A stretch of 64,000 bases of DNA from Kaistella carnis (GCF_003860585.1 NZ_CP034159.1:1116001-1180000); one strand, 5' to 3'. Shown: positions 42,645 through 51,473, counted from the stretch's first letter. Numbers and translations are program-made. Notes: generated from the sequence alone by a model not told the origin.

Positions 42645-43874
42645 TTGAACTTTCCGTTATATTTTTCTAAAAAGATTGCGTTTTCCAAAGATAATAAAAA
42701 TAATCTCTCACGGGTTATTGTCTTTATTGGTCGGCTATCCGTGGCGCTTGGCGTCATTGTTTCTCTGCTTACGATTTCAATTGGTTTAGGGTCAAAGAAA
42801 GCGATTAAAGAAAGGATGGCTGATTTTTCGGGACATATATCGATTAAATCAAAACAGTCTAATAATTCTTACAATTCTTCAATCCTAAGCAGCGAAGATC
42901 TACAACTGCAAAAGATCAAAGAAATGCCCGATGTAGCTTCTACTCAGAAATTTGTTGCTGCAAGCGGAATTTTAAGAAATGAACATAATTTCGCGGGTAT
43001 CATTTTCAAAGGTGTCGGAAAAGATTTTGATTCCGCACGTTTTCGAAAATTTATTGTTGCCGGACATGTTCCGGTGGTGACAGAGAAAGGATTTTCAAAC
43101 GGAATCTGCATCTCTCAAAAAATCGCGACTGATCTTCATATTAACGTTAAAGACAGTATCGTAGCAATATTTTCCAAAGAAAACCAAAGTCCACTTTACC
43201 GTAAATTTGAAGTAGTCGGCATTTACAAAACCGACATCAAAATGATCGACGATCTTTTTGTGATCGGAGGAATTAATCACGCTCGAAAAATACAGGGAAT
43301 GAGCAACACCGAAGTCGGTGGAATTGATGTATTTCTAAAAAACATTAATTATATCGATGAAGATGCGCCAAAAATTGACCAACTGGTCGGCTATAAGAAC
43401 TACACGGTAAAAGCCACGGACGAATACCCGCAAATCATGGATTTCATTGCAATTTTCGATATGAATATTGCGCTAATTATCAGCATTATGCTGGTGGTGG
43501 TGATCATTAATATCATCATGGTTTTATTGATCTTAATCATTGAAAGAACCAACTCCATCGGGATGCTGAAAACACTGGGTGCAACGAATGGACAGATCCG
43601 AATGATTTTTATTAATTACACGTTACTGATTATGATTCCGGGACTCATATTCGGTAATCTGATCGCCTTGATATTTTTGTTTATTCAGAAATATTTCGGC
43701 ATTATCACGCTGAATCCGGAAAATTATTACCTCAGTGTGGTGCCTGTAGAACTGAATGTTTTTCACATCTTGCTAGTATCGTTTGGAATCTTGGTTGTAT
43801 CGGGAATTTCACTCGTTGTACCAAGTTATTTGATCAGTAAAATTTCTCCGGTAAAAGCGATCAAGTACAATTAA
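42645..43874 (+). CDS. FtsX/LolE-family ABC permease
   Basis: 409 aa from TTG 42645, which yields the family-like start MNFPLYFSKKIAFSKDNKN; an earlier TTG (42624) would overlap the divergent gene. One membrane helix (about 27-48), a large periplasmic MacB-like domain (about 60-260), then three helices (about 270-400) with the FtsX motif RTNSIGMLKTLGATNGQIRM and the terminal SPVKAIKYN. Resembles lipoprotein-releasing LolC/E permeases. No ATPase gene adjoins it, so it must share one encoded elsewhere. Confidence 0.88.
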   Translation: MNFPLYFSKKIAFSKDNKNNLSRVIVFIGRLSVALGVIVSLLTISIGLGSKKAIKERMADFSGHISIKSKQSNNSYNSSILSSEDLQLQKIKEMPDVASTQKFVAASGILRNEHNFAGIIFKGVGKDFDSARFRKFIVAGHVPVVTEKGFSNGICISQKIATDLHINVKDSIVAIFSKENQSPLYRKFEVVGIYKTDIKMIDDLFVIGGINHARKIQGMSNTEVGGIDVFLKNINYIDEDAPKIDQLVGYKNYTVKATDEYPQIMDFIAIFDMNIALIISIMLVVVIINIIMVLLILIIERTNSIGMLKTLGATNGQIRMIFINYTLLIMIPGLIFGNLIALIFLFIQKYFGIITLNPENYYLSVVPVELNVFHILLVSFGILVVSGISLVVPSYLISKISPVKAIKYN

Positions 43875-43903
43875 AATCCTGTCAAAAAAGACCGTAAGAA
43901 ATT

Positions 43904-43985
43904 ATAGCCCCGATTGCAGTGGCATCCTTTTTCTTTGAAAGGGCATTTGGCGTGGCAAGAAAAAGATATAACGGAAAGCGGGACT
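43904..43985 (+). ncRNA. structured dispersed element, copy 1 (tagccccgat...agcgggac)
   Basis: Shares both ends with an inverted copy at 59875-59964: start tagccccgattgcagtggcatcc and end gatataacggaaagcgggac. The interior forms a stem (cctttttctt with aagaaaaag) unlike copy 2 in sequence but equivalent in position; the ends can also pair (cccg with cggg). From memory this belongs to a family spread in intergenic regions of Flavobacteriia, perhaps the Flavo-1 motif; whether it acts as RNA or DNA is unknown. Confidence 0.6.
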
Positions 43986-44032
43986 GAGTGTAAAAGAATT
44001 CCTACTTTTGTGGCTCCAAAAAATTTAATTTA

Positions 44033-45013
44033 ATGAAATACGCACAAAATATTCTGGAAACCATCGGAAATACGCCGCTTGTAAAACTTAACAAAGTTTT
44101 GGGTGAAGATTTCCCAGCCTTGGTTTTGGCAAAAGTAGAAACCTTCAATCCCGGAAATTCTGTAAAAGACAGAATGGCGCTGAAAATGATTGAAGACGCT
44201 GAAAAAGACGGACGTTTGAAACCAGGCGGAACCATTATCGAAGGGACTTCCGGGAATACCGGAATGGGTTTGGCTTTGGCGGCAATCGTGAAAGGTTACA
44301 AATGTATTTTCGTAACGAACGCGAAACAGTCGAAAGAAAAAAATGATATTTTAAGAGCCGTTGGTGCTGAAGTAATCGTTTGTCCGACGGACGTAACGCC
44401 GGAAGATCCACGTTCTTATTATTCTGTTTCTAAGCGATTGGGAGAAGAAACCGAAAACGGTTGGTACGTGAATCAGTATGATAATTTATCGAACCGTTTG
44501 GCGCATTACGAACAAACTGCACCGGAAATCTGGGAGCAAACTGATGGAAAGTTAACACATTTCATGGCGGGTGCCGGAACAGGTGGAACGGTAACAGGTT
44601 GTGGCAGGTTCTTCAAGGAAAAAAATCCAAATATTAAAATCATCGGAGTTGATACTTATGGTTCGATTTTAAAGGAATATCATGAAACGGGTGAATTTCA
44701 TCCGGAACACGCGCATTCCTATATTACAGAGGGAATTGGCGAAGATATTATTCCTGAAAATTACGATATGACGGTGATCGATCATTTCGAAAAAGTAACC
44801 GATAAAGACGGTGCAATTTACACTCGAAAACTGGCAAAAGAAGAAGGTATTTTCTGTGGATATTCTGCGGGAAGTGCGATTGCTGCTTTGATTCAGATGA
44901 AAGATCAATTCACAAAAGATGATGTGATTGTGGTTTTGCTACACGATCACGGTTCCCGATATGTGGGAAAAATCTACAATGATGATTGGATGAAAGAAAT
45001 GGGTTGGTTGTAA
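44033..45013 (+). CDS. PLP-dependent cysteine synthase / cystathionine beta-synthase-type enzyme
   Basis: 326 aa of fold-type II PLP enzyme. The PLP lysine lies in NPGNSVKDRMA (about 42); the substrate loop is EGTSGNTGMGLALAA and the phosphate loop GAGTGGTVTGCGR. The sequence resembles the catalytic core of cystathionine beta-synthase more than CysK/CysM (AHYEQTAPEIWEQTDGKLTH, and a C-terminus SRYVGKIYNDDWMKEMG), but it has no regulatory CBS-domain pair. It may make cysteine from serine or O-acetylserine, or cystathionine from homocysteine. Confidence 0.9.
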   Translation: MKYAQNILETIGNTPLVKLNKVLGEDFPALVLAKVETFNPGNSVKDRMALKMIEDAEKDGRLKPGGTIIEGTSGNTGMGLALAAIVKGYKCIFVTNAKQSKEKNDILRAVGAEVIVCPTDVTPEDPRSYYSVSKRLGEETENGWYVNQYDNLSNRLAHYEQTAPEIWEQTDGKLTHFMAGAGTGGTVTGCGRFFKEKNPNIKIIGVDTYGSILKEYHETGEFHPEHAHSYITEGIGEDIIPENYDMTVIDHFEKVTDKDGAIYTRKLAKEEGIFCGYSAGSAIAALIQMKDQFTKDDVIVVLLHDHGSRYVGKIYNDDWMKEMGWL

Positions 45014-45036
45014 ACTAATTTGGGCGTGCCCTTTAT

Positions 45037-45073
45037 AAAAATAGCCGTAAAAGTAACTTTTACGGCTATTTTT
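45037..45073 (+). terminator. rho-independent terminator
   Basis: Eighteen-base perfect arms built on atagccgtaaaagt / acttttacggctat with flanking A and T runs, after the cysteine synthase gene. Confidence 0.92.
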
Positions 45074-45210
45074 ATAAACGTCGGTATCCGGTTCCCAAAC
45101 CTAACGAAGTGGTTCGACGAAGTCAATCTTTTTTTCATGAAGTTCTATCTCATTTTTAAAGTTAGGATCAGAAAAAAAGGATTTCCACCTCCTCCCTCAC
45201 GCAAAGTGGA

Positions 45211-46503
45211 TCACAAAAGTTCAGTCAGTTTTTTAGTCAAGTTTTTTCGGGAGAATTGCTCAATATTTTGAGTCTGAGAATTTAAAATTCCTGATTTCCA
45301 TTCTGCAAATTTTTGAAGTAAAAATACTTTTAATTCTGATTCATCATCATAGGAAAAATGCTTTCCAGCGCTGGTTTCCTCTAATATTTTCTTGACATCA
45401 CTTTCTTTCGGACCAAAAGAAACGATCTGTTTTCCTGTCGCTAAATATTCGAATATCTTTCCGGGAATAATTCCTTTTGAGCTGTCATCGGGAAAATTGG
45501 TAATTAACAGTAAATCAGAATTCGCCATTTCTACATTTGCTTCTGAATGAGAAAGATAGCCTAGATTATTTACTAAATTCTTCAATGCAGTTTGTTCGAT
45601 TTCGTTCAAAATTTTATCATCAATTCTTCCGACAAATTTTAATTGAAAATCATTTTTAAAATCTTCATTCTCGGAAATCAGTTCGTTTAAAACTTTCCAC
45701 AAAATTTCAGGATTTCGCAACTGTTCTAAAACTCCGATATAACTTAAAGTGAATTTGGAACTCTTTTGCGCAATCTTTTGCTCAACCTTCACCTCAACCT
45801 TATCAAATCCATTGGTAATACAAAAAGCATTGGCTCCCTTTTTTCTGAAATTTTCAGAATCGGAAAAACTGGTGGCTAAAGTAATATCAGCAGTTTCAAA
45901 AACTTTTTGTTCGAGATTTCTGTGTTTTTGATCTGCAGATTTCGTCAGTTTCAAATGTTTATAATAAGAAATTTCTGTCCAGGGATCACGGAAATCGGCA
46001 ATCCATTTTAGATGAGGAAATTCCTTCTTTAATTCCAAACCAATCAAATGCATTGAATGTGGCGGACCGGTTGTGACAAAAGCATCAAAATGATTTTCCT
46101 TCAAATACTTCTTCAAATATTCAGCAGACGGTTTTACCCAAAAAACTCTAGCATCGGGAATAAAGAAATTTCCACGAACCCAAATCGAAAGTTTAGATTT
46201 CCAGGATTGGTTCTTACCGACATCAAATTGTCCGGCTTTGAATTTCTTATTGTCTTTTCCGAAGATTTCTGCCAGTTGATAGGGCTCCCAAATCTTCGTT
46301 TTAATAATATCTAAATCATCAGAAACATCCTTCTGTAAAGTTTCATCAACAATCGGATAACTCGGATTTTCTGGAATAAAAACAGTGGGTTTCCAACCGA
46401 AGTCCGGTAAATACTTCACAAATTTCAACCAACGCTGAACACCCGGACCACCAGCAGGCGGCCAATAATAGGTGATGATTAATATTTTTTTTGTTGGTTT
46501 CAT
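45211..46503 (-). CDS. GT4-type glycosyltransferase
   Basis: 430 aa. Start chosen at ATG 46503 (MKPTKKILIITYYWPPAGGP), the usual opening of this group; the ORF's extra 21 codons come from repeat DNA. N-terminal Rossmann half includes GVQRWLKFVKYLPDFGWKP and WIADFRDPW; the C-terminal half has YIGVLEQLRNPEIL, the donor-binding region NLGYLSHSEANVEMANSDLL, and the EX7E-like GIIPGKIFEYLATGKQIVSFG. No sugar-cluster neighbours, so substrate is unknown. Confidence 0.9.
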   Translation of the reverse strand: MKPTKKILIITYYWPPAGGPGVQRWLKFVKYLPDFGWKPTVFIPENPSYPIVDETLQKDVSDDLDIIKTKIWEPYQLAEIFGKDNKKFKAGQFDVGKNQSWKSKLSIWVRGNFFIPDARVFWVKPSAEYLKKYLKENHFDAFVTTGPPHSMHLIGLELKKEFPHLKWIADFRDPWTEISYYKHLKLTKSADQKHRNLEQKVFETADITLATSFSDSENFRKKGANAFCITNGFDKVEVKVEQKIAQKSSKFTLSYIGVLEQLRNPEILWKVLNELISENEDFKNDFQLKFVGRIDDKILNEIEQTALKNLVNNLGYLSHSEANVEMANSDLLLITNFPDDSSKGIIPGKIFEYLATGKQIVSFGPKESDVKKILEETSAGKHFSYDDESELKVFLLQKFAEWKSGILNSQTQNIEQFSRKNLTKKLTELL

Positions 46504-46519
46504 TATTATTCTAAAATCT

Positions 46520-46543
46520 TTAACCGCAAAAGAGGCAAAAGAC
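46520..46543 (-). repeat. dispersed repeat, inverted copy (taaccgcaaaagaggcaaaa)
   Basis: Reverse complement of the cttttgtctcttttgcggtaa family. It lies between the glycosyltransferase start and the GxxExxY gene. Confidence 0.65.
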
Positions 46544-46597
46544 CATTGCGAAAATAAGAAATTCAAAAGATGGCAAAATGTATGTTTTTAAACCTTT

Positions 46598-46656
46598 TAC
46601 AAACTTTTGAATAGTTTACTAATCTAATCTTTTGTTTCTTTTGCGATTAAAAAAAG
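46598..46656 (+). repeat. dispersed repeat, left flank of the GxxExxY gene
   Basis: acaaacttttgaatagttt...cttttgtttcttttgcgattaaaaaa, the same layout as the right flank at 47178-47240, so the gene sits between two degenerate direct repeats of about 60 bp. Confidence 0.7.
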
Positions 46657-46668
46657 TTCTACAACTGC

Positions 46669-47076
46669 TTAATCATACTGATCAAAGTATTTAATTATGA
46701 ACGTTTCTTGACCGAAATGATAAAGATTCTTTACATTAAAATTTATCAAAATCCCTTTTGGAACTTTTAGTAAATTCTTATAATTTAAAACTTGAGATTT
46801 ATGAATATCCATAATCTGAGTGACCGCTTTTATTTCTAATACAATCAGATCCTCCACGAGAAAATCGCATTTAAAATCACACTCAAGATTTTTATCTTTA
46901 TAAAAAACCGGAATTACAAATTCTGATTTAAATTGAATATCCCGAATTCTAAATTCTTCCTCTAACGCTTTATGATAAACAATCTCTGCCAAACCTGAAC
47001 CCAAAATCTTATGGACTTCAATGCAAGCCCCATTAATTTTATAAGTTAAATCAGTAATGTATTTCTGAGTTATCAT
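46669..47076 (-). CDS. GxxExxY-family protein (PD-(D/E)xK nuclease-like)
   Basis: 135 aa. The name-giving motif is GLAEIVY (Gly28, Glu31, Tyr34), followed by YHKALEEEFRIRDIQFKSEF. A PD-(D/E)xK-type core is visible: Asp in FKCDFLVEDLIVLEIKAVTQ, with the ExK pair in LEIK. Function of the family is not established as far as I know. It lies between direct repeats of the ttttgcggtaaaaaa family, separating the glycosyltransferase and YfhO genes, which suggests it arrived with the repeats. Confidence 0.85.
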   Translation of the reverse strand: MITQKYITDLTYKINGACIEVHKILGSGLAEIVYHKALEEEFRIRDIQFKSEFVIPVFYKDKNLECDFKCDFLVEDLIVLEIKAVTQIMDIHKSQVLNYKNLLKVPKGILINFNVKNLYHFGQETFIIKYFDQYD

Positions 47077-47177
47077 AAATGTCTAATTACGATTTTGCAA
47101 CCTTTTGATCGCTTTAAAGTAAACAATTTACTTTATTTTATTTTCCAGTCAGAAGCAGGAATATTCCAGAAACTTTT

Positions 47178-47240
47178 TGCAAACTTTTGATTTACTTATT
47201 CAGACAAAATTCTTTTGTTGTCTCTTTTGCGGTAAAAAAT
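47178..47240 (+). repeat. dispersed repeat, right flank of the GxxExxY gene
   Basis: gcaaacttttgatttact...cttttgttgtctcttttgcgg...; its last 21 bases are identical to 8443-8463. Confidence 0.8.
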
Positions 47241-47286
47241 TAAAAAATTATAAGAACTCCCAGTACATTATGTAATTTTGAAGTTC

Positions 47287-49845
47287 TTACACAGCCAAAT
47301 TTCTTTGTTCTCTTTTACGGTATAAAAAATAAATCCCCAATCCACTCAACAATAAAAACAATCCAAAAGCAATCATGGAGATCAACTTCCCTTTCGCAAT
47401 AACATCAGGTGCAAAAATCATCGTTACCGTGTGATTTCCGGCGGGAACGTAAACTGCACGTAACAGATAATCTGCCTTGATGTACGGCACTTCTACTCCA
47501 TCAATCATCATTCTCCAGCCTTTTGGATAGTAGATCTCGGAAAATACAGCGAGTTGCGGTGTCTTCGACTGTGTTTTAAATTCGAGTTCGTTGGCCTGGT
47601 ATTTTGTAAGATTTAAAAAAGCTGTAGAATCTTTTTGTAAAGGTTTTCCTTCAAAATATTTCTGATCTTCTTTTGCAATTACAGCAACCTTTTTATTATC
47701 AACTATTCCAATCTGATCAAGTTCTTCATTTGGAGAATTCACAAATTTAACTTCAGAAACAAACCATGCATTTCCGTTGGTCGCAGGATTTGGAACGACT
47801 TCCGGATTTTCTGCACTACCAAAAATCATATATTTGGTGTTTAACATATTCAGAATTCGTGGAACTTTCACCGTATCCATCTTCCCAAAATACTCATTGA
47901 TTAAATCGTCATACCGTCTTAATTTCACGGCGTGATATCCGCCTATAGAAGATTTAAAGTACGAAGTATTCGTTTCATTGAAGGCACCTAACGTCTGATT
48001 ATAAATTCGGTAATGGGTTTTATCTTTCTCGGAAATCGTCTCTAATGTTTTGTTAATAGTGGCATTACTCAGAAGTGACCTTAAATTGGCATTGTCACCC
48101 ACTTTCTGCATGAGCAGTTCCGAATTTTCCGTCTGGAAAGGATTTTCGGTAAATGATTTATCGATGAAGTTATCGTTATTCAGATATCTTTTGTTTACAC
48201 TCCATAAATCAAAGAAACTCACCAATCCGATAACGATTATCGCGACATTTTGTGTGACTTTATTCTTTAAACTTAAAAATAATACCCCCGCCGTGATCGC
48301 CACGAAAACCAATGCTTTAATCGCATCAATGCTGAACATTTTAAAACGTTTATCGACCAAAAATTCCAAAAGATAAGGTGGTAAATAGGTTTTTTCCTGC
48401 TCAGTATGGAAGCCTAAAAGTGATTTCCCGAAAAATAATAAAAGCAATGTAACTCCTAAAACAGCAGAACTCACGTAAATTAAAATTTTCTTCTTATAAT
48501 CCTCTGTTAAAATATTTTCAGCAGATGTCTCTGTGTTTTCATTAGAATTAAAGAATCGGTACAAGCCAATAATGGCGATGAGTGGAAACAGCAATTCTAC
48601 AACGACTAATATAGAGCTCGGAGCCCGGAATTTGTTATAAAAAGGCACATAATCAATGAAGAAATCAGAAATCACCATGAAGTTACTTCCCCACGCTAAA
48701 AAGATGGTTAGAACAGACGCTCCTAAAATCCAGTATCGGTATTTTTTCCAGCCGAAAAAGAAACCTAAAACCGCAAGAAAACATACAATTGCTCCCTGAT
48801 ATGCCGGTCCGGAAGTTCCAGGTTGTTCACCCCAATAAGTAAGAGAACTGAAACCTTTGGAAATACGGTCCATTTCCTGCTGAGAACTCACGTTGTCCTG
48901 TACAAGCTGCTGCACTTCCGCCATCATTTGATCAGACCCTTCTTCATTGCTGGAGCCGCCCATTAATCTCGGAATAAATAAATTCAGTGTTTCCAGTTTT
49001 CCGTAGCTCCACATCAACATGCTTTCTTTATCCATGCCGGATTTATCGGCAGAATGTTTTTCGTTATCTAGAATTTGTTTTCCACGAACGGTTTCTGTGA
49101 TATATTCAGAATTCGCCATGAGTCTCTGCGAATTCATACCAATTCCCAAGACAAACGCGAAGGCTAAAATTCCGGTTGATATTCCAAAATGCTTCCAGTC
49201 TGTTTTACCCAGAATTGCCCGAATCAGTTCTGAAATGAATAAGAATGCGAGTGCAATAAAGAGATAATACGTCATTTGTGGGTGGTTCGCAGCAATCTGC
49301 AATCCCATAAAAAGCGCAGTGACAATAAACCCAAGAATATATTTTTTTCTAATGTAGACTAAAAGAATTCCCGCTAAAAGTGGTGCGAAGTAAGAAACGG
49401 TCGCAATCTTTCCATTGTGACCCGCAGCCAGAGCGATATAAAAATAGGTTGAAAGGCCAAAGAAGGTAGCACCTAAAAGCGCATATTTCCAATTTCGAAC
49501 GGCAACCAATCCCAAAAGAAAAAATCCCGAAAAAAGCAGAAATATATAATTCGCAGGTTTTGGTAAAAAGTTTAACAAATTATCAATGCTTTTAATAACA
49601 TCGCCGCGAAACTGGGAACCCATTTGATACGTTGGCATTCCACCAAACATAGAGTCGCTCCAATAGGTTTCTTCGCCATTTTGCGCGCGGTAGTCCAACA
49701 GTTCTTTTGCACCGCCTTTGTACTGCACAATATCATGTTGAAAGAGCTGTTTTCCGGTCAGCACCGGATTGGCGTAAATCACCGCCAATACAACGAAAAC
49801 CACGAGGCTTCCGATAATGAAAATTAAATTTTTATTTTTTGCCAT
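47287..49845 (-). CDS. YfhO-family membrane protein
   Basis: 852 aa, about 13 membrane helices in the first two thirds and a periplasmic domain at residues about 560-810 before a last helix. The N-terminus LTGKQLFQHDIVQYKGGAKE and the SMFGGMPTYQMG segment mark the GT-C-like YfhO family; conserved TYFYIALAAGHNGKIATVSY follows. YfhO proteins are thought to transfer sugars onto lipid- or wall-linked glycopolymers. The C-terminal part (YPKGWRMMIDGVEVPYIKAD) is the usual ending. Confidence 0.9.
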   Translation of the reverse strand: MAKNKNLIFIIGSLVVFVVLAVIYANPVLTGKQLFQHDIVQYKGGAKELLDYRAQNGEETYWSDSMFGGMPTYQMGSQFRGDVIKSIDNLLNFLPKPANYIFLLFSGFFLLGLVAVRNWKYALLGATFFGLSTYFYIALAAGHNGKIATVSYFAPLLAGILLVYIRKKYILGFIVTALFMGLQIAANHPQMTYYLFIALAFLFISELIRAILGKTDWKHFGISTGILAFAFVLGIGMNSQRLMANSEYITETVRGKQILDNEKHSADKSGMDKESMLMWSYGKLETLNLFIPRLMGGSSNEEGSDQMMAEVQQLVQDNVSSQQEMDRISKGFSSLTYWGEQPGTSGPAYQGAIVCFLAVLGFFFGWKKYRYWILGASVLTIFLAWGSNFMVISDFFIDYVPFYNKFRAPSSILVVVELLFPLIAIIGLYRFFNSNENTETSAENILTEDYKKKILIYVSSAVLGVTLLLLFFGKSLLGFHTEQEKTYLPPYLLEFLVDKRFKMFSIDAIKALVFVAITAGVLFLSLKNKVTQNVAIIVIGLVSFFDLWSVNKRYLNNDNFIDKSFTENPFQTENSELLMQKVGDNANLRSLLSNATINKTLETISEKDKTHYRIYNQTLGAFNETNTSYFKSSIGGYHAVKLRRYDDLINEYFGKMDTVKVPRILNMLNTKYMIFGSAENPEVVPNPATNGNAWFVSEVKFVNSPNEELDQIGIVDNKKVAVIAKEDQKYFEGKPLQKDSTAFLNLTKYQANELEFKTQSKTPQLAVFSEIYYPKGWRMMIDGVEVPYIKADYLLRAVYVPAGNHTVTMIFAPDVIAKGKLISMIAFGLFLLLSGLGIYFLYRKREQRNLAV

Positions 49846-49859
49846 CTTTACTTTTATAT

Positions 49860-49897
49860 GTAGAAAAACCCTTCGACAAGGTCAAAGGATTTTCTAC
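49860..49897 (-). repeat. hairpin carrying a ttcgacaaggtcaa repeat, overlapping the DUF4834 stop
   Basis: gtagaaaa (49860-49867) pairs with ttttctac (49890-49897); inside, ccctt/aaagg and ttcgacaaggtcaa (49872-49885). The 3' arm contains the stop codon of the DUF4834 gene, so the stem may terminate that transcript. Confidence 0.55.
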
Positions 49898-50109
49898 TTT
49901 TTGGTTTCTTTTACTTCTTCGTAATCTACTGTTTCTGCATCCCAATGGATTTTGGAATCGAGATTCTGTTTTGTTTTATGCTGCGTTACATTTTCTTCAT
50001 TCCGGGGTTTTGGAAATTTGTAAAAAGCGGTGAAAAATATTCGCTTTAAAAAATTCCAAAGAAAAAAGATAATAATAGTCGTCAGAATTAATTCAAAAAT
50101 ATATTTCAT
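49894..50109 (-). CDS. DUF4834-like small membrane protein
   Basis: 71 aa: one N-terminal membrane helix (about 4-22, FELILTTIIIFFLWNFLKRI), a basic stretch, and an acidic tail DAETVDYEEVKET. This plan (helix followed by a conserved DYEE motif) matches the Bacteroidota DUF4834 family, which is often found near yfhO-type genes, from memory. Lies 48 bp upstream of the yfhO gene on the same strand. Function unknown. Confidence 0.7.
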   Translation of the reverse strand: MKYIFELILTTIIIFFLWNFLKRIFFTAFYKFPKPRNEENVTQHKTKQNLDSKIHWDAETVDYEEVKETKK

Positions 50110-50176
50110 TATTATTTTTAATAAAGGATGAAAGTTCTTTAAATATAACTTCGGTCGATGATCTGAGGCCGAATTC

Positions 50177-51241
50177 CTATTTTGAAGGATTAACCACCAC
50201 TGTGGAATTCGAACTTGATTTCATAGTTTGGGATTGTTTCCCGTCCGATAATGTTTCCGTCTGAACAGTTTTCACTGCAATATTTTGATTTTTCACCCAA
50301 CCTGTATTTTGGTCCAAAGTAATGGTTCCGTTTTGAGACAATTCTGAACTCATGCTTCTTGTAATTCCCTCTTGGGTTTTCTTATCCGATTTTTTTGGAA
50401 TACCACCGTTCACTGCGATTTGGGCAACACCATTGTCTACACTTTTCAAGGTGTAAGTGGTGGTTAATTTGATTTTTCCATCGGGCGTCGCATTTTCACT
50501 GTGAGACCATTTCTCCCCAATTTTAGCTCCTTTCGCTGGAATGATAACCAGGTTTTTATCAAACTGATCTTTCAGCATTTTCTCGTTAAAACTCTGCTTG
50601 AAACTACTCAAAAAAGCTGTTTTTTCTTTTGGATCTTTAATTGTGCTTCCGACAGAAGCTGAAATTTTATTATAAACCGCATCAAAACCAGTAATGGAAA
50701 GCACTTTACCGTTTTCGGTCATTTTTAAATTCAATTTATTGCCCACCAAAGCCTTGTTCACTTTCCACATCATCTTCAACTGCTCGTCTTTCGGCTCTGC
50801 TTGTTTGGTATCAACGGAAACTGTTTTCCCGTTGGCAGATTGTGAATTTCTTTTTCCGGTTAAATTAATGGTAATATCGTAAGTTCCATTTTTGAAATCA
50901 TTCACGGTAAAAGACATTTCATCGGTCATTTCACTGGTTCCGCTTTGGGATTTCCCGTCCGGCGCCGTCATTGTTTGAATGTCTTTCTGATAAGTAACTA
51001 AAGGATAAGTTTGGCCTTTCTCTAATTTGAAAGTCTGTTTGTAAATTCCAAGCGAATCATGAATAGCAGGAACTGCTGCTTGTGTCTTCTCAACTTTTGC
51101 AGGATCTGTTGGGTTTTCTACAGGAACTTCTACCGTTATTGTTTTTCCGGTTTCCGGATCAACTTTAGTTACGGTTTTTGTTTCTTGTTTACAGGCTGCT
51201 AAAGTTATTGAAAGAAGCGCAATGGCTGTGAATTTTCTCAT
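50177..51241 (-). CDS. DUF6263-like lipoprotein
   Basis: 354-aa lipoprotein (lipobox LAAC, Cys17) with a charged linker (KVDPETGKTITVEVPVENP) and a long beta-rich domain (about 60-354) in which Thr/Lys strands alternate (TYDITINLTGKRNSQSANGK, GEKWSHSENATPDGKIKLTT). The overall pattern fits DUF6263, a Bacteroidota family without known function. Outer-membrane or periplasmic location is inferred from the lipobox. Lies in a same-strand series with the gene at 51474. Confidence 0.7.
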   Translation of the reverse strand: MRKFTAIALLSITLAACKQETKTVTKVDPETGKTITVEVPVENPTDPAKVEKTQAAVPAIHDSLGIYKQTFKLEKGQTYPLVTYQKDIQTMTAPDGKSQSGTSEMTDEMSFTVNDFKNGTYDITINLTGKRNSQSANGKTVSVDTKQAEPKDEQLKMMWKVNKALVGNKLNLKMTENGKVLSITGFDAVYNKISASVGSTIKDPKEKTAFLSSFKQSFNEKMLKDQFDKNLVIIPAKGAKIGEKWSHSENATPDGKIKLTTTYTLKSVDNGVAQIAVNGGIPKKSDKKTQEGITRSMSSELSQNGTITLDQNTGWVKNQNIAVKTVQTETLSDGKQSQTMKSSSNSTVVVNPSK

Positions 51242-51414
51242 TAAATGTTATTTCTGTTTCTAATTTTCTTAAAGCATTTTGATTAAAAATAAAGTCTTTT
51301 TCAAAATGAAGGACAAATTTAAGTTAATTATTTCTGATGGTTTCAAACATTATAACAATTTTAACAATCTTCTAGAATTTCGGAAAAGAATATTTGTACA
51401 TTTAAACGGATCAT

Positions 51415-51442
51415 AAAAAAGTCGGGTATAAAAACCCGACTT
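51415..51442 (-). terminator. rho-independent terminator
   Basis: aagtcgggt (51419-51427) pairs with acccgactt (51434-51442), with T residues following on the minus strand; ends the 51474 gene. Confidence 0.88.
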
Positions 51443-51473
51443 AAAATACTACATTTTAGATTAAATGTTATTT

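Noticed and set aside
45211..46566. Longer glycosyltransferase start at 46566
   Set aside because: The extension is translated repeat DNA (cgcaaaag family); ATG 46503 gives the typical N-terminus.
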